Under the pieces are notes generated by a model that saw only the letters and a list, made by a program, of their open reading frames with translations, was not told the origin of the DNA and did not search any database. Made by a program: the position numbers and the translations under genes. From the NCBI GenBank assembly GCA_021838765.1, contig JAKCCY010000042.1, positions 1 through 20,042 on the forward strand: 20,042 nt of DNA. The letters are read 5' to 3'. Origin of the DNA: Nitrospirota bacterium (GTDB taxonomy: Bacteria; Nitrospirota_A; Leptospirillia; Leptospirillales; Leptospirillaceae). Each line of letters opens with the position of its first letter. Within the stretch, counting starts at the first letter, position 1. Of this stretch, positions 7,117 through 15,195 are shown one piece after another.

Positions 7117-7156
7117 GGATTGATCCTAGCATATTTGAGAATGAGGGAAAAAGGGA

Positions 7157-7199
7157 TAAAAAAAGGGCTGGACCCAGCAAACTCCGGGAAGCCAGCCCT
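7157..7199 (-). terminator. Intrinsic terminator of the propeller gene
   Basis: AGGGCTGG (7164-7171) and CCAGCCCT (7192-7199) form a perfect 8-bp stem with a 20-base loop. Read on the minus strand the stem is followed by seven T residues (7163-7157). It lies just after the propeller stop at 7224 and before the next minus-strand gene. The other strand also has a short T-run (CTTTTT), so the hairpin could act in both directions. Confidence 0.8.
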
Positions 7200-7223
7200 C
7201 TTTTTCAGAAAAGATCCTCTGGA

Positions 7224-8294
7224 TCAGCTATTCCCCAAGTGAAGGATCATGCCTCCAACACCAACAATCCAGCCGCTACCTGGTCCCTGAAAAGAAATAT
7301 TATAAAGATCCAGGCCGGTCCCTGAAGGAATCAGGCTCCAATGATTGCCACCATCGGTAGTTTTCAGAAGTATCCCCATAACACCGACAGCATAGCCTGT
7401 TTTATCATCCACAAAAGTGATCGCATGAAGGTCATTCAGCTCCCGTTCATCGCCTTCGATTCCTCGACCAAGAGGTCCAACACCCATCCCGTTCTGGATG
7501 GACCAGGAGATACCTCCATTTGAGGAAAACTCTATGATTCCATGCGTACCAACCGCCCAACCATGGGTTGCATCAGAGAAATAGACACCATAAAGATCTT
7601 TCCCAACCGGGTTTCGTTTCTTGCTCCAGGTCGCACCACCATCTGTTGTAACAAGAACAAGGCCATCCTGACCAACTGCCCATCCGTTTGAAGGATTGCT
7701 CTTCAGAAAGAAGATACTCATGATCCATTGGGCTGTATCTGTAGACACCTTTTTCCAGGTTGCCCCTCCATCGGTTGTGTGGAGAAGCGTCCCAGCAAAA
7801 CCTCCCGCAAAGCCTTCTGTCGGATTCAGGAAGGTCACGGTATAGAGATCAAATCGAACACCGGAGTTCTGAGGGACCCAAGTTTTGCCACCATCGTCAG
7901 TCGTCAGGATTGTGCCCTGGTTCCCAACGATCCAGCCCTTGGTCGGGCTCACAAATGCTGCTGACTGAAGCCAGTGGGTTGTTCCGGAAACCTGAGCCGT
8001 CCATGTTTTCCCGGAATCGGATGTGTGAAGGATGGAACCGGAAGCTCCCGTTACCCAGCCTTCCGAAGGGCTGACAAAAGAAAGTCCATTAAAAGGAATA
8101 CTGATATCAAGGGAGTCCCTGAATACCCATCCTCCGAATTTGGGATCATCCGAAGCGATGGCCTTGCTGACAGGGCTGACAAAAACTCCTACAGACAGAA
8201 GGAAAGCTGCAAACGTACCCAATACCATAGATGCCTTATTTGCGAAACCAGTCTTCCCAAGTTTCAATGCATTTTTACCATTAGATCCTGTCAT
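7224..8294 (-). CDS. Secreted seven-repeat Ycf48-like/BNR beta-propeller protein
   Basis: A 356-residue protein from the ATG at 8294. Residues up to about 47 include a basic stretch and hydrophobic core ending in the AxA-like KAIA before SDDP, a likely signal peptide. The rest is built from repeats of the form GW-x-VG-x-x-G-x-(I/L)-(L/x)-x-(T/S)-x-(D/N)-(S/G)G-x-x-W. I count seven, starting GWVTGASG, GWIVGNQG, GFAGGFAG, GWAVGQDG, GWAVGTHG, GYAVGVMG and GWIVGVGG, the last incomplete. This suits a seven-bladed propeller of the Ycf48/HCF136-like or BNR type, which commonly binds other proteins. The frame extends upstream to an ATG at 8357, but that has no Shine-Dalgarno site, whereas CAGGGGAGGT precedes 8297/8294. 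Function in this non-photosynthetic setting is unknown; perhaps it helps assemble envelope complexes. Confidence 0.85.
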   Translation of the reverse strand: MTGSNGKNALKLGKTGFANKASMVLGTFAAFLLSVGVFVSPVSKAIASDDPKFGGWVFRDSLDISIPFNGLSFVSPSEGWVTGASGSILHTSDSGKTWTAQVSGTTHWLQSAAFVSPTKGWIVGNQGTILTTDDGGKTWVPQNSGVRFDLYTVTFLNPTEGFAGGFAGTLLHTTDGGATWKKVSTDTAQWIMSIFFLKSNPSNGWAVGQDGLVLVTTDGGATWSKKRNPVGKDLYGVYFSDATHGWAVGTHGIIEFSSNGGISWSIQNGMGVGPLGRGIEGDERELNDLHAITFVDDKTGYAVGVMGILLKTTDGGNHWSLIPSGTGLDLYNISFQGPGSGWIVGVGGMILHLGNS

Positions 8295-8322
8295 CATACC
8301 TCCCCTGAAAACCCATCCCCAT
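8281..8322 (-). other. 13-codon mini-ORF overlapping the propeller start
   Basis: An ATG at 8322-8320 with AAGGAG only 5 bases upstream opens a 13-residue frame (MGMGFQGRYDDRI) closing at TAA 8283-8281. It lies in a different frame from, and spans, the propeller start at 8294. Its ribosome site looks better than that of the propeller gene. It may be a coupling leader, or chance within the longer alternative frame. Confidence 0.25.
8299..8307 (-). promoter_or_regulatory. Shine-Dalgarno site deciding the propeller start
   Basis: The minus strand reads AGGGGAGG just before ATGATG (8297-8292). The distance to the second ATG (8294) is 4 bases from GGAGG, or longer if AGGGG pairs. No comparable site precedes the upstream ATG at 8357. 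Confidence 0.5.
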
Positions 8323-8680
8323 GAATTCTCCTTCTTTCCGCCTTTCATCAAAGACATTTGGCGAAAACAAAGACAACCCCATCACCTTAAGTTTTTTATA
8401 ACCCGGGAAATATATCTTGTTGCCTCTCCATTGGAGAGCATTGCCCCCAAGCCGAGGCCATCATCGTAGTGAACACTCAGAAGATCCATGAAGCTGCGCG
8501 CAACCCGAGAAATTTGGCAGCCTCCCCGTCAAGGTTGATCATGGACGGGATCTTCCCTTAAATAGGGCATAAAATAATGACTTAGATCGCATATCGAATT
8601 GGGGGAAAATTCTACTGAACACATCCCTGATTGTCAAACAAGCAATAGAAAACAAATGGCGACAAGATCTAAGGTGATCC

Positions 8681-8716
8681 TAAAAAAGCCATCGGGAGGG
8701 ACCTCCCGATGGCTTT
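8681..8716 (-). terminator. Intrinsic terminator of the outer-membrane barrel gene
   Basis: AAAGCCATCGGGAGG (8685-8699) and CCTCCCGATGGCTTT (8702-8716) are perfect 15-base inverted copies around 2 bases. On the minus strand the hairpin ends in a run of T (TTTTTTA). It begins about 20 bases past the stop of the barrel gene at 8738, the normal place for a Rho-independent terminator. Confidence 0.9.
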
Positions 8717-8737
8717 CAGACAACTCCATACATTTCA

Positions 8738-9400
8738 TTAAAAATAGTAACGGAAACCTGTATTGAAGTTCATCACAGATCCCAAAAATCCAAAACCGGT
8801 CGGATTGTTTGGGCCAGTTACAAAATCCACGCTGACCGGATTCCACTGTCCATAGATCGAAAGCCTTGGCATATCGGACAATGCGTGCTCAATACCCATG
8901 CCTGCAGAAAGATAGATGGAAGAATTGGCATCGCTACCGGAACCGAACGCTCCCATAAACTGAATATTGCCATAAAGAATCGTCCGGGACGTTTCAACCA
9001 GAGCAATCATTGGCTCAAGCTCAAGCGTTGTCAGAAAGTTTGTTCCCGGGCTGACAGAAGGGAATCCAAAACCGAGTCCACCATCCAACCCGAACGTCTT
9101 GTTGAACCAGTACCTTGCACCAACAAAACCGACACTCGTGCTATCCGTTGCCCCAGGGGTAATCTCCATCGGAGACCAGGACAAACCCACCCCTATTTTA
9201 CCGATATCCGAAAAAGTGCCACCAGAGGAAGATCCTGACCCAGTGCTTGAGCTCTGGGAGGAGGTTGTCACTTCAGGAGAATCCTCGGAAGAAACACTGC
9301 TCGCAGCTTTTGCGTGAACCGGTTGAAAAAAGACAGCTGACAAGACGAACGAGGATAAGAAAACAACTTTCAGAAAAGAACGAACACTGTTTGACGCCAT
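8738..9400 (-). CDS. Small outer-membrane beta-barrel protein
   Basis: A 220-residue protein with a signal peptide (FLKVVFLSSFVLSAVFF then PVHAKAA, cleavage near residue 30-33). A Ser/Thr/Gly-rich linker (about 34-60) precedes a set of alternating strands beginning KIGVGLSWSPMEI. It contains the pattern VGARYWFNKTFGLDGGLGFG, seen in OmpA-like and OmpW-like small barrels. The protein ends GFRYYF with a terminal Phe, the signal recognised by the BAM machinery, so the outer membrane is a confident location. Length and strand count suggest an eight-stranded barrel. TGAGGAG lies about 6 bases before the ATG at 9400. Monocistronic, with its own terminator. Its specific role is unknown. Confidence 0.8.
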   Translation of the reverse strand: MASNSVRSFLKVVFLSSFVLSAVFFQPVHAKAASSVSSEDSPEVTTSSQSSSTGSGSSSGGTFSDIGKIGVGLSWSPMEITPGATDSTSVGFVGARYWFNKTFGLDGGLGFGFPSVSPGTNFLTTLELEPMIALVETSRTILYGNIQFMGAFGSGSDANSSIYLSAGMGIEHALSDMPRLSIYGQWNPVSVDFVTGPNNPTGFGFLGSVMNFNTGFRYYF

Positions 9401-9609
9401 TCAATACTCCTCATAAAAACCATAAAAGTTAAGAACCAAAACACAACGTGAAAAATGTCCTTGACAAAACAAAACACCCATTGCCACTCAAGACACAGAG
9501 GTAATGCCGGATGCATTTTATCATATTTTAAAGTATTCTCCCCAAAAATCGGTGATACCCATCACAGGAACAATGTGATCTCACGAAATATCCTGATACA
9601 CTCCACAGT

Positions 9610-10290
9610 TCAGGGCAGCGAAAGCACATCCTGAAGCTGGATCTTCCCGACATCCGGATAAACCCTGTCCGCATGGAAAAAAGATTGTGGCGAGTAGGTA
9701 TGGCAAACGGCAAATGCTTTTAACCCCGCGCGCTTTGCTGCTTCCACGCCCTGGACAGAATCTTCAATCACCAGAACCTCGTCATGAGAAAGCCCTTCCA
9801 GGCAGTCCATCAAGGCCAAACGGGAGAAGCCTTTTACATACCCTTCGGGATCCGGCTTCCCTCTTTCCGTATCCTCAGCGCTGACAATAAATTGAAAACA
9901 CTCCATCAAACCGTTTTGAGAAAGAGTCCCCTCAATTTCTGGGCGAAGGGCCCCCGAAACAATTCCCATGGGATAAATATGGGACAGATCCGTCACCAGG
10001 GATAAAACGCCGTTATACAGAGGGAGACCTGAAGAGAGTCTCTCCATATAAATTTTCGCTTTTTTTTCAATCAGTTCACAGAGTATCTGATCTTCAGGGG
10101 GCTTTCCAAAATGGCTGGACCAAAGGCCTGATAGAGCACCCCTGTCGTCCATCCCCAGAAACTCTTTCCAATACAAGTCCCTGTCGACAACAACTCCATA
10201 AGGAGAAAGGACTTCTACAAAAAGATCAAGATGCACCCGCTCATCATCAATAATGACCCCATTAAAATCAAACAGAACAGCCCTGATCAT
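9610..10290 (-). CDS. HAD-superfamily hydrolase (beta-phosphoglucomutase/phosphoglycolate phosphatase-like)
   Basis: A 226-residue subfamily IA HAD enzyme. Motif I is DFNGVIID (Asp8 nucleophile), motif II is VSGA (Ser112), motif III is RGKPDPEGY (Lys145), and motif IV is VIEDSVQGVEAA (Glu176/Asp177). Residues about 15-85 form the helical cap that selects the substrate. These enzymes hydrolyse or transfer phosphate on small sugar or organic phosphates in the cytoplasm. Position 10 is Asn where most relatives have Asp, the general acid/base; this replacement occurs in some annotated HAD proteins but may slow turnover. GGGGAAAA lies about 9 bases before the ATG. It is divergent from the gamma-carbonic anhydrase gene. 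The substrate cannot be deduced. Confidence 0.88.
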   Translation of the reverse strand: MIRAVLFDFNGVIIDDERVHLDLFVEVLSPYGVVVDRDLYWKEFLGMDDRGALSGLWSSHFGKPPEDQILCELIEKKAKIYMERLSSGLPLYNGVLSLVTDLSHIYPMGIVSGALRPEIEGTLSQNGLMECFQFIVSAEDTERGKPDPEGYVKGFSRLALMDCLEGLSHDEVLVIEDSVQGVEAAKRAGLKAFAVCHTYSPQSFFHADRVYPDVGKIQLQDVLSLP

Positions 10291-10472
10291 CTTTATTTTC
10301 CCCAGATTGATTCCTGAAAATCCTGATCAAAAATCGAGAATGTTTTCCGGCAAGATCGCTGGAAGACAGATCCCACATTTGTTATCCTCATCATTATCAT
10401 CAATTTGCATCAGAAAGTCGTCAGTGCATTGCCGGCCAGACAGATGCCTAAAGGTTTTCAAGGAGCTTTCCC

Positions 10473-11003
10473 ATGATCCTCCCTTATAAGGGTATTCTCC
10501 CCAAAATTGCTCCATCGGCATGGATTGCCGAATCAGCGCAGGTGATTGGGGACACAACAATCGGAAAAGATTCCTCCATCTGGTTCGGAGCGGTTGTCAG
10601 AGGGGACGTTCATCGAATCCGAATCGGGCAAAGAACCAACATTCAGGATCTATCCGTATGTCATGTCACAAGAAACAGATTTTCACTCACGATAGGGTCC
10701 AATGTCACCGTGGGCCATCGGGTCATTCTCCATGGGTGCACATTGGGCAACAGGATCCTTGTCGGCATGGGATCCATTATCATGGATGGAGCTGTTATCG
10801 GAGACGACACGATTATTGGAGCAGGCTCCCTGGTCACAGAAGGCACAATTATCCCGTCAGGGCATCTCGCCCTTGGCAGCCCGGCGAAAGTCAAGAGAAC
10901 TCTGACAGATGAAGAAAAAGAGTGGATAAGACAATCGGCCCGCCACTACATCTCCTACAGCCAGAATTATAAAAACAGTCCTTACCCGATTTCAGCTAAA
11001 TAA
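10473..11003 (+). CDS. Gamma-carbonic anhydrase-family hexapeptide-repeat protein
   Basis: A 176-residue left-handed beta-helix protein made of hexapeptide turns (for example IGDTTIGKDSSIWFGAVVRGD and IGSNVTVGHRVILHGCTLG) with a C-terminal helix. His64 (CHVT), His82 and His87 (GHRVILHGC) match the three zinc ligands of gamma-class carbonic anhydrases, and RGDVHRIRIG with NIQD carries the conserved Arg/Asp/Gln region. Relatives include YrdA, PaaY and CaiE; some are true carbonic anhydrases, many are untested. It forms trimers with metal sites between subunits. AAGGAG stands 8 bases before the ATG. The histidine kinase gene starts 2 bases after its stop, so they are probably cotranscribed, at the head of the long plus-strand run. 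Confidence 0.9.
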   Translation: MILPYKGILPKIAPSAWIAESAQVIGDTTIGKDSSIWFGAVVRGDVHRIRIGQRTNIQDLSVCHVTRNRFSLTIGSNVTVGHRVILHGCTLGNRILVGMGSIIMDGAVIGDDTIIGAGSLVTEGTIIPSGHLALGSPAKVKRTLTDEEKEWIRQSARHYISYSQNYKNSPYPISAK

Positions 11004-11005
11004 CG

Positions 11006-12643
11006 ATGACCATCCAGCCACCCATCAGGCTTCAACCACTCATGATCGTTATTGTGGCCGCACTGATTTCTGCGCTGATGGGTGCGTTTGCTTTTTGGGA
11101 TAATATTCTTGTTCACAGGGGAGCAGTCCTTGCCCTTGAAAACGAAGGTCGCCTTGTCGCCCAGGAGTTTGCCTTCGGAGTGGAGATGCACCATGAAGCG
11201 GACAGGATTCTCCCGGCGGCAAACGGAGCGACCGGATCGAGATCGACTGTCGATCGACGGGGACTGATCGCTCTCCAAAAAGAGATGAAAGCGGTCATGA
11301 CCATCCGGCATAACGTCAAACGGGTCGATCTGCTCACAGAGGGAGAAGAATTTCCCAGAATCATCAGCTACCCCAATACGCCTTTGTCCCTCAAGGAAAG
11401 TCAGGCCCATACCGTTGTCATCTCCCATCACCTGAACTGGATCAGCGTCCGGGAACCTATCGGGACCCGATCCGGACTTTATGTCGTTGTCCCATTTCTC
11501 CACCACAACAAAAAGCTTGGAACCGTTGGGGTCCTTATTTCACTTTATGAAGCAGACATGCTTGCACAGCGGGAGCAAAACAGGACACTTCTCCTCCTTC
11601 TTTCAGGATTTTTGTTGCTGGCATTTCTTCTCTCGATTGTCGTCAAGAAACTGGTCCTGACCCCCCTCTACCAAGTCTCTCAAGCTATGGAGAGAGTTGG
11701 GGAAGGAGACCTCGACGTCCGCGTTGACCCTGTCGGAACATTTGAAATCAGGCAGTTCAGTGGAGGTTTCAACAAGATGCTTTCCATTCTTTCTGACCGG
11801 ACGGAAGAAAACAGGAAGCTCCTTCAACGGGTTCAGGAATTCAATGACACGCTGACAAACAAGATCACTGAAGCCACGCATGAATTGATTCAGAAAAATG
11901 CCTCCCTAGAAGAAGCCGGACGAAACATGTTTTTTTTCCAGAGGAAACTTTCAGAACTGGAGAAAATGGCTGCCATCGGAGAAAGCCTCGCGATTGTCGC
12001 GCACGAGCTCGGGAATCCCCTTCATTCCATAAGCGGACATGTGGAGTTGTCTCTTGAAGAAGAAGGACTCCCTCCTTCGGTAGAAAAGCATCTGCATGTG
12101 ATCCTTGGCCAGATCGACCGGATGATCAAAGCCATCAGGAAGCTTCTCAGCATGAGCCGAAGGGATCCCCCTCCGACCACGTCACTGAATCTGCCTTCCC
12201 TAATAGAAGATATTCTCTTTCTTGTCCAACCCAGAACCGAGTCGATGGGGATTACCATCACCTATCAGTTTCCACCGGAATGCCCTCTAGTCCAGTCTGA
12301 CCGGGAAAGCCTTCAGGGGGTTTTTCTGAACTTTATTGAAAATGCTATAGATGCTTCCGGTCAGCATGGCACAATAGAAATCTCTGGCCATCAAAACGGC
12401 GATTATGTTGAGATCCATGTTCAGGACAGCGGGCCAGGAGTTCCTGAAGATCTGGTTGAGCGGATTTTTGAACCTTTTTTCACAACCAAATCTCATGGAA
12501 CCGGACTTGGCCTTGCCATCAGCCGTAAAATCATCGATGATCTCGGAGGTAACCTTTCTCTGGGGACAGGACCGGGCGGACATTTTGTTGTAATGGTTCC
12601 TGTAGGCCGAAACAGGGGGCAAAACCCCTTGAACACCTTTTGA
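11006..12643 (+). CDS. Membrane sensor histidine kinase
   Basis: A 545-residue two-TM kinase. TM1 is at about 11-31 and TM2 at about 194-214, bracketing a periplasmic sensor domain of about 160 residues. A HAMP linker (about 214-266) and a coiled-coil (about 266-320) follow. The HisKA phosphoacceptor is His333 in VAHELGNPLHSISG. The ATP-binding domain has the N box LNFIENAIDA (Asn442, Asn446), G1 DSGPG (474-478), F box FEPFFTTK (488-495) and G2 GTGLGL (498-503). The style recalls NtrB/ZraS-like kinases. It should phosphorylate the receiver encoded next door. It has no Shine-Dalgarno site and starts 2 bases after the preceding stop, so translation is probably coupled. With the downstream HtrA gene it suggests envelope-stress sensing; the signal is unknown. 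Confidence 0.92.
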   Translation: MTIQPPIRLQPLMIVIVAALISALMGAFAFWDNILVHRGAVLALENEGRLVAQEFAFGVEMHHEADRILPAANGATGSRSTVDRRGLIALQKEMKAVMTIRHNVKRVDLLTEGEEFPRIISYPNTPLSLKESQAHTVVISHHLNWISVREPIGTRSGLYVVVPFLHHNKKLGTVGVLISLYEADMLAQREQNRTLLLLLSGFLLLAFLLSIVVKKLVLTPLYQVSQAMERVGEGDLDVRVDPVGTFEIRQFSGGFNKMLSILSDRTEENRKLLQRVQEFNDTLTNKITEATHELIQKNASLEEAGRNMFFFQRKLSELEKMAAIGESLAIVAHELGNPLHSISGHVELSLEEEGLPPSVEKHLHVILGQIDRMIKAIRKLLSMSRRDPPPTTSLNLPSLIEDILFLVQPRTESMGITITYQFPPECPLVQSDRESLQGVFLNFIENAIDASGQHGTIEISGHQNGDYVEIHVQDSGPGVPEDLVERIFEPFFTTKSHGTGLGLAISRKIIDDLGGNLSLGTGPGGHFVVMVPVGRNRGQNPLNTF

Positions 12644-12663
12644 TGATATGGTAGGTTTCAACT

Positions 12664-13125
12664 ATGCCTCTTGACTCGGAAACTCTGCCAATGTCGGCGT
12701 CTCAGAAAAACCGAAAAAAAATTCTGGTCGTTGAAGACGATGTGGTTGCGCTTGACCTTTTGGAAGAAATTCTGAAAAAAGGGGGCTTTGCAGTATCCGT
12801 TTCCCAATCTGCCGAAGAAGCCATCGCTCATCTTGACAGGGAGGAAGCCTCCCTGATCCTCACAGATCTTCGCATGCCAGGAAGAAGCGGGATGGACCTT
12901 CTCAGGTCGATCAAGAAAGACCATCCGGATCTTCCCGTGATCATACTGACCGCATTCGGTGACGAACACCTCTGGGTCGAGGCCCTTTCTCTCGGAGCCA
13001 TTGACCTCATTCCAAAGCCATTCAAAAAACAGGAGATCATAGAGGTCGTTCAGCGAACACTTGACGCCATTGGACGCTCACCAAGCGGCCATCTGAAGCA
13101 GTCCCCCCCCGGAAATACGGACTGA
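12664..13125 (+). CDS. Receiver-domain response regulator without output domain
   Basis: A 153-residue protein consisting of one receiver domain (about 18-135) and a short unstructured tail. The acidic pocket is Asp25/Asp26 (VVEDD), the phosphoacceptor is Asp68 (LILTDLRMPGRSG), and Thr96 and Lys118 (IPKPF) complete the switch. There is no DNA-binding or enzymatic domain, so it must act by protein contact, or feed a phosphorelay. It starts 20 bases after the kinase and ends 26 bases before the protease gene. An alternative start at codon 10 is possible but the chosen ATG is preceded by a weak GTAGG. The partner kinase is clear; the downstream target is not. Confidence 0.9.
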   Translation: MPLDSETLPMSASQKNRKKILVVEDDVVALDLLEEILKKGGFAVSVSQSAEEAIAHLDREEASLILTDLRMPGRSGMDLLRSIKKDHPDLPVIILTAFGDEHLWVEALSLGAIDLIPKPFKKQEIIEVVQRTLDAIGRSPSGHLKQSPPGNTD

Positions 13126-13151
13126 CCATCATTCGAAGGAGAACGCCGAAA

Positions 13152-14654
13152 ATGATCCAATCTTCACAAATAGAAACCCCCAAGAAACTGACACGGACCT
13201 CCCTTATATCACTAGGCCTTTCCTTATCGCTCATTCTCTCCATGACACCGCAGCCAGCAAGGGCTAGTGATGGAACTCCTTCCGCTCCGATATCAAAGGA
13301 GGAAGTTGCTCCGGGTCTCGCACTTCAGAATGTGTTTGTGACGGTTTCAAAAGCGGTCATTCCGTCAGTCGTCAACATTTCGACAACATCCGTCGTAACG
13401 GCAAAACCGCAGAATCCATTCATGAACGACCCCTTTTTCAGGCAGTTTTTCGGCAATCAGGCTCCCGGAGGAGCTCCGCAGAAACATGTTGAGAGAAGCC
13501 TGGGGTCGGGCTTCATCATCTCCAAGGATGGCTACATCGTTACAAACTATCATGTGGTCAAACATGCCACTAAGGTCACCGTTGTCCTCTCTGACAAGTC
13601 AAGCTACCGGGCCACCATTATCGGAAAAGACCCCATGACTGATGTTGCGGTGATCCGGATCCACCCGAAACATGACCTCCCGATCGTTTCCTGGGGCGAT
13701 TCGAAAAAGGTCAGCGTCGGGACCATTGTCCTTGCCATGGGATCACCTTTTGGTCTGACACAATCCATCACCATGGGAATTGTATCCGCACTGAAAAGAA
13801 GCAATATCGGAATTGAACAGTACGAAAATTTTATCCAGACAGATGCTGCCATCAATCCTGGAAACTCCGGTGGTCCTCTTGTCAATCTCTTCGGACAGGT
13901 CATCGGGATGAATACCGCCATCTACACAACAAATGGCGGCTATGAAGGGATTGGTTTTGCCATTCCGGCCGAAATGGTACGGCAAGTCGTCAACGACCTC
14001 AGAACGAAGGGACGAGTCGTTCGTGGTTGGCTTGGCGTATCGATCCAGAACATATCACCGGTAATCGAGCGTCAATTTCATCTTTCCAGCAAAAAGGGTG
14101 TTCTTGTCAGCGACATTCTTCCGGATGGTCCCGCAAGTCATGCAGGCTTCAAGCGGGGTGACGTGATCATCGCACTTGACGACCATGAAATTCAGGATGC
14201 CAACGATCTTCGGTTCAGGGTGTCGCGCATTGCACCTGGAACAAATGTCCGGATTACAGTCATCAGAAATGGTGACAAGAGAAATATTCCTGTCATGATC
14301 GGAGAGCTTCCGGCAAATATCGCAATGGCCGGAAATCACGTTGAGAAGCCATCCTCTCCAAAACTTAACAATGTCCTGAAGGGACTCGTCATTACTGATA
14401 TCACCGCAGAGATGCGCCAGCAACTGAATCTTCCCGCTCATCTTGAAGGGGTTATTGTCGAGGGGGTGGCCTCTGGTTCTGTTGCCGAAAGCGCCGGTCT
14501 CAGAAGAGGGGATATCATTGTCGAAGTGAACAGGCACAGTGTGCACTCGGTCAGCGAATATATTCGCATTGCTAAGAAAATCAAAAAGGACCAGGATGCG
14601 GTCCTGTCCGTCCTGCGGGATGGCCGATATTCTTATGTCCCCCTCTCTCCCTAA
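13152..14654 (+). CDS. degP: Periplasmic serine protease, HtrA/DegP family
   Basis: A 500-residue Do-type protease. The signal peptide runs to about residue 39 (LISLGLSLSLILS, then ARA before SD). The trypsin-like domain carries His134 (TNYHVV), Asp164 (MTDVAV) and Ser239 (INPGNSGGPL). Two PDZ domains occupy about 287-380 and 405-495, as in DegP and DegQ. It degrades or refolds damaged periplasmic proteins as cage-like oligomers. AAGGAGA is 9 bases upstream of the ATG. It follows the two-component pair closely, which suits stress control of its synthesis, and its 3' end is next to ruvC. DegP versus DegQ cannot be told from sequence alone, so the symbol is a family label. Confidence 0.95.
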   Translation: MIQSSQIETPKKLTRTSLISLGLSLSLILSMTPQPARASDGTPSAPISKEEVAPGLALQNVFVTVSKAVIPSVVNISTTSVVTAKPQNPFMNDPFFRQFFGNQAPGGAPQKHVERSLGSGFIISKDGYIVTNYHVVKHATKVTVVLSDKSSYRATIIGKDPMTDVAVIRIHPKHDLPIVSWGDSKKVSVGTIVLAMGSPFGLTQSITMGIVSALKRSNIGIEQYENFIQTDAAINPGNSGGPLVNLFGQVIGMNTAIYTTNGGYEGIGFAIPAEMVRQVVNDLRTKGRVVRGWLGVSIQNISPVIERQFHLSSKKGVLVSDILPDGPASHAGFKRGDVIIALDDHEIQDANDLRFRVSRIAPGTNVRITVIRNGDKRNIPVMIGELPANIAMAGNHVEKPSSPKLNNVLKGLVITDITAEMRQQLNLPAHLEGVIVEGVASGSVAESAGLRRGDIIVEVNRHSVHSVSEYIRIAKKIKKDQDAVLSVLRDGRYSYVPLSP

Positions 14655-14657
14655 AAC

Positions 14658-14663
14658 AGGAAG
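14658..14663 (+). promoter_or_regulatory. Shine-Dalgarno site supporting a GTG start for ruvC
   Basis: AGGAAG stands 7 bases before GTG at 14671. The alternative ATG at 14635 lies inside degP and has only a distant GGGATGG. Confidence 0.45.
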
Positions 14664-14670
14664 CCTGCCC

Positions 14671-15195
14671 GTGGGGGGACCGAATCTCCCCACGGTTCAA
14701 AGGGGCTCTTCCTTTACCGTACTGGGTGTTGATCCCGGACTTGCCGCAACAGGCTATGCGGTTCTATCCGGAACATCTCTCGAGACAGTTCGCATATTGG
14801 CCCAAGGAACGATCAGGACATCTCCGAAAACACCCGTCGAGGGAAGGATCGGCGAGATTTATGACCGGCTTGAACAAATCGCAAAGACCCACCGGCCCAA
14901 TGCCGTGATCATTGAAGATCATTTCAACAGGAAAAATGCACCTAACGCCGGTTTGATGCTGGGACCGGTCATCGGTGTCGTTGCTCTTCTGTCGAACAAA
15001 CTGCACCTCGCTTTTACGACCATATCTCCAAGAGAGCTCAAGCACAGGATCACGGGTTATGGTGGCGCCTCCAAAGAGGCCGTCCAGGAGTCCCTTGCCA
15101 TATGGCTTGGCCCGAGACTTCATCTTTCAAGCACTCATGAAGGCGATGCCATGGGATTGGCTTTTCTCGGTTTCAGCAGGTTATTGCCCCCATGA
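14671..15195 (+). CDS. ruvC: Holliday-junction resolvase RuvC
   Basis: A 174-residue resolvase that nicks Holliday junctions symmetrically as a dimer. The acidic residues are visible: Asp21 (LGVDPGLAATGYAVL), Glu82 (VIIEDHF) and Asp159 (THEGDAMGLA), with His156 where Escherichia coli has Asp138; the same His is used by the Thermus enzyme. GTG at 14671 gives a length near the family norm; ATG at 14635 would add 12 residues and overlap degP by 20 bases. Either way about 15 or more residues precede the usual 'ILGIDPG' start. Its stop forms an ATGA overlap with ruvA, giving the order ruvC-ruvA-ruvB that supports coordinated synthesis of the resolvasome. Identity is certain; the exact start is not. 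Confidence 0.95.
   Translation: MGGPNLPTVQRGSSFTVLGVDPGLAATGYAVLSGTSLETVRILAQGTIRTSPKTPVEGRIGEIYDRLEQIAKTHRPNAVIIEDHFNRKNAPNAGLMLGPVIGVVALLSNKLHLAFTTISPRELKHRITGYGGASKEAVQESLAIWLGPRLHLSSTHEGDAMGLAFLGFSRLLPP

Larger units (their letters stand above)
8295..8737. other. Intergenic region between propeller and barrel genes
   Basis: About 443 bases without a convincing gene. It contains the propeller leader with the mini-ORF, a 6-bp inverted repeat CTCTCC/GGAGAG at 8424-8438, a CCCGTC/GACGGG pair at 8525-8549, and the barrel gene's terminator at 8681-8716. A plus-strand TTGATC (8534-8539) and TTAAAT pair at 17-base spacing is seen but leads to no gene. The promoter of the propeller gene must lie here but is not clear. 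Confidence 0.45.

Noticed and set aside
10380..10415. Possible Fur box (CATCATTATCATCAAT region) between the HAD and carbonic anhydrase genes
   Set aside because: Only a partial, one-sided match to GATAATGATAATCATTATC, with no iron-uptake gene beside it.
14055..14693. A 212-codon minus-strand frame opposite degP
   Set aside because: It is a shadow of the PDZ-coding region with no recognisable domain.
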